Below are positions 1-11,623 of a DNA stretch of 64,000 nt, in pieces. This DNA comes from Amoebidium appalachense. Lineage: Eukaryota > Ichthyosporea. Positions within the stretch are counted from its first letter, which is position 1; every line of letters starts with the position of its first letter. Location: NCBI GenBank assembly GCA_963693365.1, contig CAVNZM010000001.1, positions 20,026,001 through 20,090,000 on the forward strand, written 5' to 3'. Both the position numbers and the translations under genes were made by a program. The notes under the pieces were generated by a model. The model was not told the DNA's origin. It saw nothing but the letters and a program-made list of their open reading frames with translations, and searched no databases.

Positions 1-319
1 TGATTTTGCAGGCCTTCCACGATTCTGTCATGCCCGATATGTGCCATGACCAGGTTGGGGAATAACCTGTCCCGGGATTTTTGTTTACGGTTTTCGTACT
101 TGCGGAGTGCAGTAGCTGGTTATCAAACTCCGAATGTTCTGGATGTGCCCTCCTATCGAGACGCTATCAGTTCCTCTTTTTATACGTTGTACTTGAAGGT
201 GCTGAGACGGGAAGATTTTCTTGTTCTGGGATAGGTAATGTACAGTACGAAATGATTTAGGTGTTGACTATTGCTACGAAGGTTGTGAAAGTAGCGTGAA
301 TGTGGTATTGGTATGTATG

Positions 320-429
<110 letters not shown>

Positions 430-524
430 CTGTGTGTAGGTACAAACGCATGCGCACATTCACGTACACACGTGCACAGACACTGCGCGTGCACACGCTC
501 ACGCGCACACAAATACCATGACGC

Positions 525-557
<33 letters not shown>

Positions 558-671
558 ATTCCCTTTAATTTGTATGATTCTTTTCAAGACTAATTGGGCA
601 CATATGATCATATAATAGATCATGATATCAAATCTGTGTATGTGCGCGCGGGCGTGTGCGTGAGTGTGTGC

Positions 672-672
<1 letters not shown>

Positions 673-727
<55 letters not shown>
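673..727. repeat. (TG)n microsatellite
   Basis: About 27 TG units. It is followed by T-rich stretches and further short TG runs up to 890. Confidence 0.95.
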
Positions 728-728
<1 letters not shown>

Positions 729-922
729 CTGATTTTCCTTCCTCCTCTCTTCCTTTCCCAAGTTTTTTTTTTGTTGGGTGCGTATACGTGTGTGTGTGTG
801 TGTGGGTTTTCTGATTTTCCTTCCTCCTTACTTTTTTTTTTCTTTTTTCCTTTTTTTTTTTGGTGCGTACGTGTGTGTGTGTGCAAGTGTTTGGTGGTGG
901 TGGTGGGGAGTGGGGAGTGGGG

Positions 923-1048
923 TTTGAATGCGCCAAATTTAAAAAGTACGAAGTACACATGAACAGCGGATAACACGATGCAAAGTGCAAACCATGCATA
1001 AAGAGTATGCATAATAAGCAGAGCCCATCCTCAGAAGGGGCCCACGGT
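923..1048 (-). repeat. dispersed repeat, copy E (poly-C-tailed family)
   Basis: Read on the minus strand this matches the copy at 22030-22177. It has the GAGGATGGGCTCTGCTTATT block, the GTGTACTTCGTACTTTTT block and a GCGCATTCAAACCCC end. It is flanked at its 5' side by the long G tract of the plus strand (C on the minus strand). Confidence 0.75.
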
Positions 1049-1050
1049 GG

Positions 1051-1051
1051 T

Positions 1052-1092
<41 letters not shown>
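1051..1092. repeat. poly-G tract
   Basis: About 42 bases, almost all G, directly beside a copy of the dispersed repeat. Confidence 0.9.
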
Positions 1093-1094
<2 letters not shown>

Positions 1095-2048
1095 GTTGAT
1101 AAATTGAGCTGATAGACGTGCTCCAGAACGGTACATGATAGTACTGTCCATGCACATACCCCCCTTCCCCTCCCCGGGCCTGGGCCGGGGCCCCGGGGAG
1201 GGAGGGGAGGGGGGTGGGGGGATCAATACGCACCGTTGTTCTATTCCTCATGAGTCTTTGAACACAATACTAAGACCAAAAAGCTCCCCCCTCCCCTCCC
1301 GTTTCCCCCTCACACCCCCTCTGGTAAATCCCTCGAGCCCCCCCCCCCCCCCCCCCCCCCCTCCCTTCCTTCCGCCTTACTGGTGAATCTTTTGAGGCCA
1401 CCCACCCCCCCCCCCCCCCCTCCCCCTCTCCCCCCCCCCCCCTCCCCCCCCACTCCCCGCCCTCCCTTCCCTCTTGCTGGTAAATCTGCGAGGGCAACCC
1501 TGTGGATGGCATGGACATACACCCATACGAACATACAGCAGTGCCCATGCGCGGGCATGCACATCACACGCACCAACTGTCAGTCCCAAATCACTTGTGT
1601 CAACTGCTTAGACAGGAGGATTGTTATTTCTTGCAACTTGGCCATTAATTAAGAATTGCCATTTCATAAATATACTATAAGTCTAGTGCCGCGTAAATAT
1701 GAGCGCTACGCACGCTACCAGTATACAGGGTATATTATATATATATGCTAAGTTCATAGCCACGTTTGACTCACTCACCGAATTGGCAGTACAATACTAT
1801 GACATATATTTACCTATCGACATACATGCATATTCGAGCGTACTATATATTATACACTATTACACATGGATAGTACTAACAGACACCCGATACGAAAGTC
1901 GGATGATATTGATGCAGGAGTGCAATCGTCGATCTTTCCTTCGACGCATGTGGCTATGCACACACCTCGAGGCCACTAGCCCAACTGATATCCTCTACCT
2001 AAATCGATACACAAGGCCCTTTCCCCACCAGTCTCCCCACCACCACCC

Positions 2049-2079
<31 letters not shown>

Positions 2080-2214
2080 AAAACAAAAACAAAAACAAAA
2101 AAAACACGCACAAACACACACACACTCCCAGGAAATTCAATCCCCATTGCCCTTTCAACCTACAACTGCAAAGGGCCCCACCATGAAACACAGTCATGAC
2201 GCACACACCTAACA

Positions 2215-3814
2215 TTAGTACACGGTTGCACGTGCGTCTTGCCTTTGCACCACCACCTCGTTCCAGTCGCCTCTATCCTGCAGACCTTCCACATCACGCT
2301 CCACCGCCGTGGAATCCGACCCCGTTTGGAACACTGACATGCTGTTCTGCCGAACCCGCTGATTCGAATCCCCACTGCTTGTGCTTCCTGCACGCGCTCG
2401 TAGCTGAGATATGCTCGTGCGTGCAAAATCGCGGATGCGTGTGGACAGGCGTGCTGAAGTGCGCGGGTCGCTGACGACTACCCGTGAAACCTCTACGCCC
2501 ATGTGTGCACGTGACCGTCCCGTGGGCCGTTTCATCTTCATGTTTGTGTTCCCGCGGGACACGTGAAGCCACTTCCTAATTTGGACAACGTCAAAATCGT
2601 AGTCGATGAAGACTGAGGGGTGGACTCCACGGATGTGCGAGGTGGAAGGGAGTGCTGCAAGGGCCACCTGGGGGCAACATGCAAAGTGAGAGTGAGTCTC
2701 TAGCCGTGCGCTTGCATATGCCAAGTGCATGTGAACTACAAAGCCCAGTGCTTAGTCGTGGCCTCTTGTGTGTGCTTATGCGTACGTGCTTGCGTGTGTG
2801 CGTAAGAGTATGTGCGTGTGTCTGAGAAAAACTATGGGTAAGTTTGGGTACTTACTTGTGAGAAAGAACACATCATACCAAATACCTGTAGGCAGGCATT
2901 GTCGTGACTGGCTAGCCAGCAAGAACAGGGCGAGAAGAGGCCTGGAAAGGTGTGTGTGTGGGTTTGGGGAGGGGGGGAAGGGGAGGGGGGCAGGGGGGGG
3001 GGGGGGGGGGGGGGGGGGGTGTTGCCGGGGGGGGGGAGGGGGGTAAAAGGCCCATACCTGCATTCCAGGAAACAACTTCGCGTATGCCTTATGGGGAATG
3101 GTGACCACATCAAACGGCTTTCCCTTGTCCATGGCCCTCTTTATCTCCGCAGACACCTCTGCATCGCTCTTGCCAACCATGCTCCGCCCCTTCACTGAAA
3201 ACATGGTATGGCCCACCTTCAGGCCACCCTTCTGTGCAATAGAGTTCTCCGATACTTTTGTCACCTTGCTTAAGCTGTATATGATGCCTAAGGGCTCGTC
3301 ATCGTCTGGATGGATCATCGTGATGTCTCTCTAGCGGGGCCTCAATAATGTCTATCGTTACCTCCTCAGCCTTCTGTAACCTTTCCACCAACACAACCAG
3401 GCTTATGTCTTTTACCTCCTCGTCATCTATGGCTGTGATTTCATCACCAAAAACCAATCCAGCGCGAAACGCGGCCGTCTGCTTTTGTTTCCCCCCGGCC
3501 TGCGTCGGTTGGGAGTTAACAAACTCGGACACGAACACGACGTAGACCTTGCTGTTTGCGTACCACAACTGGGCACCAAACGGCTCCCCCTCCGGCTTGG
3601 ATACAGTGAGTGTCCGTTTGGAAGGTTTGTGATGTTTGTGGTGGTGTGGATGGCTGTTGCGTGCCTGCGTGAGGTTTCGGTGAAGCACGTAGCTCGGGTA
3701 CTGGTGGCTGTGGTGGTAGCGAAATGTAGGCGCGTTGCGACGAGCGAGTGAAGTTGTGCTCGTTTCGCTCAACCCGTCAAACGAGAGGAGCGTTTGCAAG
3801 GGTGCCTTAGGCAT
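2215..3814 (-). CDS. tandem PDZ-domain protein (two exons, one apparent frameshift)
   Basis: Probable cytoplasmic scaffold or adaptor. The start ATG is at 3814. A basic, His-rich N-terminus leads into PDZ1 (from RTLTVSKPEGEPFG, about residue 68, to EEVTIDIIEAP). PDZ2 follows (HPDDDEPLGIIYSL, VTKVSENSIAQKGGLKVG). Exon 1 ends after ...LFPGMQ at 3058 (donor GTATGG). Exon 2 runs 2667-2215 after a TTGCCCCCAG acceptor, phase 0, and encodes a 150-residue tail rich in Ser, Arg and Gln. The two PDZ domains lie in different frames: PDZ1 runs to a stop at 3299 while PDZ2 needs a +1 shift near 3330, in a GAGAGA stretch. This could be a sequencing indel, a real frameshift, or a 31-nt GT-AG intron, which would remove the last strand of PDZ1. 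The intron holds G-rich DNA. The exact PDZ subfamily is not identified. Confidence 0.75.
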
Positions 3815-4709
3815 GTTTGGCTTATTTTTATATGGCCTTTACGGTATTTTTAAGCGCCCTTGTGACGGGGAGAATAACCCAAGAAACTTATACGAAAGAG
3901 ATCTAAACGGTACAAAATTTCAAGCAGCGAACGTTTCAGTTTCATGATCACAGCGGCCCTGAGGCCCTGTGACTGTGGCGGCGTGGACTCCGAGGCGGTG
4001 ATGACTCAATCGATCCGGACGGCTCATGGCTTATATGAGAAGAGCAAAACAATCTGAGCTATCCTCGAGGGCCTCGACTTAAAGTTCAGATCTGGCTGGA
4101 GGTGTGCTCCATGAATCAAAGGTCCGGACTAAGCAGTGACTCTCGTGTGACCAAAAAGCGGTGAGACAAAAGTCTCTTACAGGATAATAGTCGTTTGCGT
4201 TTGATAAAAAGACAATGTAGGTTGCTTTACGAGCCCTAAAGGCCAGAGTCAAGGGACTTGTACATCTGGATCACTCGGGGAGTTTTGTTTTGTTGCTTCG
4301 CTCTCTGTGGAATGAGGCACGGGGTTCGTGATTGGGCGATCTTGCGAGCGATTCAAATGGATCGCTGCTTTCCCTTTCTTGGCTATTTTATCCCGGCGCC
4401 GGCGGGCGGTTCAAAAAACGGACGGCTCCGGATGCACGAGGCTAACAAGCTTGTGGGGACTAATATTATGTATTAAATGTAGGGCAGATAAGACTGAGTA
4501 GCAGTGACTCCTAAAAGTGCCACGGACTCAGCACACCATGTTCTGTAACTGAGGCTTACAAAAATACCCTATGTGTACATGCACAAACGACAGCACTCTA
4601 ATTATGATCATATGCATGAGGAGAAGTGGGATCTATCCGGACTCGGGGATCCCGGAAAATGAGGAGACGGGGGGGGGGGGGGGGGGAGGGAGAGAGGAAG
4701 GGAGGGAGG

Positions 4710-4712
4710 GAA

Positions 4713-4763
<51 letters not shown>
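4710..4763. repeat. poly-G tract
   Basis: About 50 consecutive G residues after an AGGGAGGG stretch. Confidence 0.9.
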
Positions 4764-4765
<2 letters not shown>

Positions 4766-5639
4766 TAATAAGGATAAACTTGTAATCCTTGAATGCTAAA
4801 TTTGCGTAGACTACGTTTTATGATCATGCCTGCTCGAGCTCTCGAGCTCCGATTACACCGTTGAAGGCATTATCCCTTGGAGCTCGAGGGCGATATCACC
4901 AGAGCACCAACCGGCGCGGCATTCTTACCATCGTCCTGGATTATAAAAAAGCACAGCCCCCGGGAGTCCAGGATAAACCTACGAACACGGTGAGGGAATA
5001 TCATGGCCACAGTTATGTACAGGCATAGTAAGAGCACAACAGCACAGCGATCACATCATGATCATGATCAGCTTGTGCAAATGGCTTTGAAAAACCAACC
5101 GGCTAGCGCACGCAGGCCTAGCTAGGGTCACATCTTAGGGATTTTTGAATTTGAAATGGGAGGGGGGAGAGTAGTAAATATCGACGTCCCCCCTGGTGGT
5201 ACCCCCCTTCCCCCCCTCCCCAAGGTAGCCGCAAGGGTGGGTGGGCCGACCTGCCCAATTGCAAAGGTGGGGTGGGTCCCCCCTCCCCCCCCCCCTCCCC
5301 CCCCCCTCCCCCCCCCCCCCCCCAAAAGTTACTACTACCGCCCTCCCCGTTTCAAAATCAAGAATCCCTTACTTCAGGTTGAACACAAAAAGTACACCAA
5401 CACACCGGATCATCCATTTGATTATTCATAGCTACATAGTCGACATCATCCTCTCTAGCTGCTACTACTAACTAATATATAGCTGCACTACTACAACATT
5501 TCTTGGCAACTCAGACTCCGAATCGAGATACTATTAGCCTATTAGAAGAAACGAAACCACAGGCATGATCTAGTGCTGCAACGTCACGGTGTGCGTGTTT
5601 AGTGTGAACACGTACGTTTCACGGTACCGGTGTGATTGT

Positions 5640-5786
5640 GTGTGTGTGTGTGGTGCGTGTCTGCGTGCCTGTGTGCCTGTGTGCGTGCACGTGTAATACT
5701 AAGTGATTGTGTGTGGTGCGTGCGTGCCTGTGTGTGTGTGGTGCGTGAGTGTGTGTGTGTGTGTGTGTGTGTGTAAATGTGTGTAA

Positions 5787-5847
<61 letters not shown>

Positions 5848-5852
5848 CGTGC

Positions 5853-5882
<30 letters not shown>
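5640..5882. repeat. (TG)n-rich compound microsatellite
   Basis: TG dinucleotides interrupted by TGCG and TGTAAATG variants. The longest clean run is at about 5785-5842. Confidence 0.9.
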
Positions 5883-5883
<1 letters not shown>

Positions 5884-6338
5884 CGCGCGCGCGTGCGCAC
5901 ACGCGCATGACGGTGTGTGTGATCATGTGCATGTGTGTAACAAGGTTCACTGTATGTGGAAGAGTTTTGGTTGCGTGGGCCACGGGGAAAAGGGGGAGTG
6001 TGGGGGAGAGGGGTAGAGAAGGCAAGATTAGAAGACAGTGAAACGGCAACCTTGAGAAAGTAGCCTTTGCAGTATTAAATAGCTAAATAATGCATGTCCT
6101 AGGTTGCCTTGGGACATAAATATCTGAATCACTCACTGACGTTTCACTATAGCTAACACGTAACGCTTGGCACCGAATCGACTACATAAACAACTACTCC
6201 AGAGGGGTAAAGCTTTCCGGGTCACAGTGGCTTTAAACATCCCCAGTTGCCAACTTTGGTGTTGTGTAAACCCTTGCCACCCGGGTCACCCCATTTTCCG
6301 GTTTGGAATATCGAATGAAGCCTGGCTTAGACTGCATG

Positions 6339-6827
6339 TCAGCCCCGGGCATCACACCTCCGACGGGTCTTCGTCAAAGTAGAACCTTGAGGGCTCGTTT
6401 TGGGTGTTTGGCTCTGCTTAACCTTCCAGGGGGAGCCCGTCCTGTGGGCCGCTACATCCACTGTGGTTGACGACACAGGCTCTGCAGCTGTTTTCTCCAA
6501 ATATCTTGCAGCCGGCTTGGCCTTTTTGCCTGCAACCCGTAGACAATGTCTGCAGTCGGGGCAATGCTCATGCTTGAGAACTCCACTAACGACCCCTTTT
6601 CACCCGTGACAACCTTGATAAATTTCTTTTTGTCTGCAGTTCAGGTTCCCGAGCCGTACTTTTTCCTCCGTAAGGCATTTTGCCGCGTTCTGAAAATGCA
6701 TGCGGCGATGACGACCAGGCCAAGCACAATCCCACTCCTATTATTATCCAGACAGCCACGTGCATAAGGGGTGTGGCAGCGGAGGCCATCGGCTCTGATT
6801 GAGGTGTCGAGGGTATAGTCGGTGTTT
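6339..6827 (-). CDS. type I transmembrane protein, last two exons (partial)
   Basis: Only the 3' end is recognised. The first visible exon (6827-6660) follows a CTAAC branch-like word and an AATGCAGCAG acceptor. It encodes a Cys-containing extracellular end (DGLRCHTPYARGCLDNN), then a strong membrane helix (SGIVLGLVVIAACIF) and a basic stop-transfer sequence (RTRQNALRRKK). Its donor is GTACGG at 6659. The next exon (6549-6339), after GCCCCGACTGCAG, restores the frame and gives a Lys/Pro/Thr-rich cytoplasmic tail (GKKAKPAARYLEKTAAEP) ending in TGA. The intron is about 110 nt. Upstream exons should lie between 6.9 and 8.3 kb but could not be picked out of the repeats. The layout suggests a receptor or adhesion protein. 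No family was recognised. Confidence 0.55.
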
Positions 6828-7500
6828 CTGCTGCATTGTTTGGAGCAGAGTTAGTGCACACTGTGAGTTTTTTGTTATTCAATATATTTATTGTTGCTGC
6901 TGCCGTTTTGTTTTTGTTTTTTTTTTGTTTGTTTTTTCTTTCTTTTTCATTTTATTTTATCATAGTGTTTTGTTTTGTTTTATTTTGTTTTTCTTTTTCT
7001 TTTTTTTTTTTGTGGGGGGAGGGGGGGGGGGGGGGGGGGGAAGCAGAAACTGGTAAATATCCCTAGACAATGTGTCCAGTGGATCCATGCTGAAAAAAGG
7101 GAGGGATGTGTGTGTGTGACTGTGTGTCTCACAGTGTGTCCGCACCCAAGTACTCGCGCAAATGGGATTGTGTGCTGTGTTTTCCGAAAGATGGAAGGAT
7201 GCATTTCTCCACTATCTCAGGCTCAAAGTCCTTACCCTCCCACCTACCCCCCCCACACCCCACCCCCCCCCCCCACACACACACCTTTCCACGAGCTCCA
7301 TTGTCCCCCTTTATGCCAGAAGCGTTTGAAATGCCATAGGAGGGATGTGTGTGTGTTTGTGTGTGTGACTGTGTGTCTCACAGTGTGTTCGCGCGCAAGT
7401 ACTCGCGCAAGTGGGATTGTGTGCTGTGTTTTCCGAAAGATGGAAGGATGCATTTCTCCACTACCTCAGGCTCAATGTCCTTACCACCCCCCCCCCCCCC

Positions 7501-7534
<34 letters not shown>

Positions 7535-8375
7535 TCCCACGAGCTCCATTGTCCCCCTTTATGCCAAAAGCGTTCGAAATACATACAGTAGTGACTAAAA
7601 AAAAATGCTTGCACATGCGCACACATGTAGCACATTTCCTCTGGACTACCTCACCAACACACCGGAACTGTGCATGAATTTTTTAAATATGTTATAGATT
7701 CCCTGGTGACTCGGACACTATAGGGCAGCAAGAAACAAATAGCCGCGCGAGCAACTGTTGTAGAGCCCCCCCCCCCCCCCCTCCCCCCCCCCCCCCCCCC
7801 CCCCCCCCTGCCCGCCCACCCGCCCGCCCGCCCGCCCCCCATATGCATGTCACACCTGGGGCCGTGGCCCGTATCCCCGGTTCCAGGGTCTATCAAAATG
7901 TTGCCCAATGACCTGACACCTATTTCATACTGCCGCCGTGCATGCCTCTCCTACTACCTCCTCATCACCTCTGCCCAAAACTCACCTCTGCCCAAAACAT
8001 CACGCCTTGCCGGGTTGTGTTCCTTCCCGGGAGCCCCCCCCTCCGCAGCCCCATCCCACCCCTTCCCCCGCCCACCACCGCCACTACCCGCCCGTTCGGG
8101 GCCCGGACCAACAAAAATGAAAAAACGCTGAACCCAACCCGACCAACCCTTTGTCCCACAGTCCGACTAACGCTCAGATGCAACAAAGAAGCCGGTTGTT
8201 ACATTTCACATTGGCTGCTTGTAGGTAATCATGGGTGTTACAGTTACTGTTTCAGTTCATATCCCGCTCACATTGTGACAGTTGCTTGAGCCTCTGTGCG
8301 CATGCGCATTCACTGTGCTCTTAACCTTCATTTAAAACTCAGTGTGAAAACCCCAATGCTTTCATCTTCACACAG
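6828..8375. other. repeat-rich region, possible missing exons of the minus-strand membrane gene
   Basis: Contains T-rich DNA (6900-7010), a G tract (7020-7040), a tandem duplication (7100-7584) and a C tract (7769-7808). No exon could be assigned with confidence. The duplicated unit keeps an open minus-strand frame (VEKCILPSFGKHST) in both copies and could be an exon. Confidence 0.4.
7100..7584. repeat. tandem duplication of a roughly 240-bp unit
   Basis: Unit 1 is about 7100-7336 and unit 2 about 7339-7584. Both contain GGGAGGGATGTG, CTCACAGTGTGT, AAGTACTCGCGCAA, GTGCTGTGTTTTCCGAAAGA, then a C/CA stretch and CACGAGCTCCATTGTCCCCC. They differ by scattered substitutions and by the length of the C/CA segment. 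Confidence 0.9.
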
Positions 8376-8683
8376 CGAGACCATCTACAAATCGTGGGGA
8401 AATGGTACCCATGTGAGTCAGTTGTGGCCTCTGCAATGAACAAGTTGCGTGGCCACCAGTCAATAATTGGAAGTCTTATTTAGGTACCGGGTACGTGTGT
8501 GTTTGTGTTGTTTAGAAGACGAGGAGGGGGTGTTGTGATGCCCACCTGTGTTTTTAAATTCCGGTTCCGCATCATCAGTGGCGTCCATTTTCGTTGAAAA
8601 TACACGTGGTGTGTCAAAGCCAAATTACCGTGCAGAAAGAAGCCCGACCGAGTCAGTGTTGCGTTTAGCTCTAGGAGGCCATT

Positions 8684-9005
8684 CCCCGGAGGGTTGCATA
8701 CACAGCTCCCGTGTGTGTCGTCAAGGTGAACATGCATGGGTGGGGGATGGATTTGGAGGGGTGGGCAGGTTGGTCTAAATGTGAGTCACGTTTTGCCACA
8801 TCATGCACATCTGCCACATCACGCAACCAGTACTACTCGCAGGGTGTTGACCCTTCCAAGGACACAACAGGAAACTGGAAGCGTGTGGGTGTGTGCAAGC
8901 CGATGAACACTGTCCCCTACGTGCCCCCCAAGAGGGTCGTGGGTGCCTACTACACGAACTGGGCCCAGTACCGCCAGGCAAAGCCCTACGTCCCTGAGGT
9001 GTGTC

Positions 9006-9036
<31 letters not shown>

Positions 9037-9170
9037 GCACGCGCGGTTAAGGGCCCCGGAGGGTTGCATACACAGCTCCCGTGTGTGTCGTCAAGGTGAA
9101 CATGCATGGGTGGGGGATGGATTTGGAGGGGTGAGAAGGTTGGTCTAAATGTGAGTCACGTTTTGCAACG
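8684..9170. repeat. direct duplication of about 117 bp flanking the first GH18 exon
   Basis: 8684-8802 and 9054-9170 share GGAGGGTTGCATACACAGCT, GTCGTCAAGGTGAACATGCA, TGGGTGGGGGATGGATTTGG and GTGAGTCACGTTTTGC with very few differences. Copy 2 sits where the GH18 barrel strand-2 exon would be expected. Confidence 0.9.
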
Positions 9171-9674
9171 GCACGGGCATGCTGGGCCCTCATCGCAATC
9201 GTCACGCCTACTGGCGTGTGCTTCGCACATTGATGGTTTTAGTTCATTACCACATGTCTAGAACCTTTGGCGCGCACAAAAAAAGTCTTTATAAAACAAT
9301 AAAAAAGGAGGAGTATCACGTGATAAGTAACCAACCACATCACAGAACAAGCAAGACCTGACGCTTGCGCCGTTTGAGTGGAACGATGTGCGCACGGACA
9401 CGGACTACAAGCAGTGCATGTACTACCGCCTGCTGGCCCACGTCAAGAAGCAGAACCCCAGCATCAAGGTCATGTTATCGTACGTGGCCCCACCCCCACT
9501 CTTTTGATATCAGTTCACCTTAGTGTTACAGTACTCAAACTGGAATGTTGTGCAGTCCTTACCCCTCTCATCCTCCGCCCCCTCCTTTTCCCTCCCCCCC
9601 CCCCCCCCCCCCCCCCCCCCAATCTCCTACATACCCCATCTTCCCACCACCTCGTAGTCTCCCACCTGCAGCCC

Positions 9675-9705
<31 letters not shown>

Positions 9706-10562
9706 AAAAAAGAAAGAAAAAAAAAAAGAAAACTTTAAACGGCCCCAGCCGTCCGCCTTTTTTCTGCAGTGCAAACATCCCCCACTACCCCTTCCCCCCA
9801 CCCTCCACGCACACACATATGCACACAAAACAAAAACAAACAAAAGCAGCAGTTCCCACTTGCTTATAAGACGATGTTTCATGCAGGCTGGGTGGGTGGA
9901 ACTTCAGCAAGGGCACAGCGCCTGGGTCTACAGCGTGGCCAAGGATGTGTTCCCCAATGTGGTCAAGCCAGAGAACAGGGCCAAGTTCTGCACCAACAGC
10001 AATCAGCTTTGTGCGTGAGCACTACTTTGACGGCATCGACTTCGACTGGGTACAGCCCCCATACCCCCCCCCCCCCCCCCCCCCCCCCCCCGTCCTCCCC
10101 CCCCCCCCCCCCCCCCCCACACCTCCCCCACCCCCCTCCCCCTTCCCCCAACCCGGGTGGCCCTTGCGCTTTCTCTCTGCAATCATGGACTTCCTCTTTT
10201 GGTTCTGTGTTTTTCGTCCTGCAATAAGATCTACTCGGGGCCTCCTCCCGTTCCCACTGCCCCCCCCTTCCCTCACCTCCTCCACTTTCCCCCTCGCCCC
10301 CCGTCCCTCCACACCGTCGCCGCCACCCTACAGTACCGTCCTTCACCCCCAGACACCCCCCCCCTCCCCTCCCCCCTTCCTCCCCCCGTCCCCTCCCCCC
10401 CCAAAAAAAAAATTAAAAAAAAATATGGAAAAAAAAAAAAAGGTGCCCTCTCCTCCCTTTACTTATCCCTTACATCGCCGCCATTACTATACAGCCTCCC
10501 TGCCTTCTGTGCACCGTCCCCTCCGCTTTCGCACAAACATCTTTCTCGTTCCCCCTTAGGAG

Positions 10563-10601
<39 letters not shown>

Positions 10602-10679
10602 CATTCAAACCCCACCAGTCTTCTTTCAGAGGTGTCCTTTCAGGACAGACCACTGTGTGGAGACCGCTTTACTTCCATG

Positions 10680-11060
10680 CAACCGGGCATGGTTGCTCTG
10701 TGTCGTGCATCTGTAAGCACATACACATTTTTGGCTGCACTGCTTTAGTTTGCACACACATCTTCACCGTTTTGCTCACCTTGCTTGCATAAGCAACCCT
10801 GCTCGTCTTTGATCAAGACGGGTTGACCCTCCCAAGTTCAGTTGATGCTGCTGTCTGAGTTGGAGAGTCGGATATACGCGGGCTAAGGGGTCGAAACTCA
10901 GACGCAATTGATGACTTGGGCCTTCCCTGAGGATGGGCTCTGTTTATGACGCATACTGTGCGCATGGCTGATGTTGCATACTTGAATGTTTGCCTGTGCA
11001 TGTGTCCTGCACCATGCTTCTCATCGTGTATGCGTACTTCGTACCGTGTTCCGCATTCAA
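10680..11060 (+). repeat. dispersed repeat, copy A (poly-C tail)
   Basis: Starts CAACCGGGCATGGTTGC and ends GTACTTCGTACCGTGTTCCG-CATTCAA, followed directly by a long C tract. It is about 380 nt and nearly the same as copy B at 24361-24716. It contains GGGGTCGAAACTC, which resembles a pol III B box, flanked by the 7-nt inverted words GTCTGAG and CTCAGAC. It lies in a GH18 intron in the sense direction. Confidence 0.8.
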
Positions 11061-11591
11061 CCCCCCCCCCCCCCCCCCCCCCCCTCGCCCCCCGGGACCC
11101 CAAATCCCCTACCCCACGTCTCCTCACTCACGACAAAAAAGGCTTCCCCGTATATTCCCAGTTGATCTCATGCCCTCCCACCACCAACCACCACCACAAA
11201 CTCAACTCAACCTCCCCTCTCCCCCCCAAACTCACCCCTTTCGCACCTATCCCACCCATCACTAACGGTTACCTCCCTCCTCCCCCCCCCCCCCCCCCCC
11301 CCCCCCCCACCCCACCCCAGGAATACCCCGCCAATGTTGAGGCCAACTACCCCAACCAGGCGCTGCAGCGTGAGCAGTACACCGGGCTTCTGCGCACGTG
11401 CCACAGCATCTTTGCCCAGGAGGCCCAGACCAGCGGCAAGCCCCGGCTGCTGTTCACCACGGCCACATGGGCCAACCACCAGGGCATTAGCTCGGCCTAT
11501 GAAGTCGCTAAGGTGAATGCCGCTAACCCCCGCACCACTACACTACTATGCCCTTGTCCCCCCCTCCCCCCCCCCTTCTTTGCCCCTGTCA

Positions 11592-11623
<32 letters not shown>

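Larger units (their letters stand above)
3815..6338. other. intergenic region without recognisable genes
   Basis: 3950-4600 is mixed-composition DNA with no coding signal found. 4670-4763 is a G tract interrupted by GA. 4764-5150 is ordinary sequence. 5160-5330 is C-rich with GGGTGGG-type words. 5640-5900 is a (TG)n-rich block. 5900-6338 holds nothing recognised. Confidence 0.5.

Noticed and set aside
6586-6882. 98-codon minus-strand frame with a hydrophobic stretch (HVAVWIIIGVGLCLAW)
   Set aside because: The overlapping frame with SGIVLGLVVIAACIF followed by a basic stop-transfer segment splices cleanly to the next exon, so it is preferred.
10850-10912. functional tRNA inside the dispersed repeat
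   Set aside because: A 7-bp end stem and a B-box-like word are present in copy A, but there is no proper anticodon arm and copy B has lost the stem.
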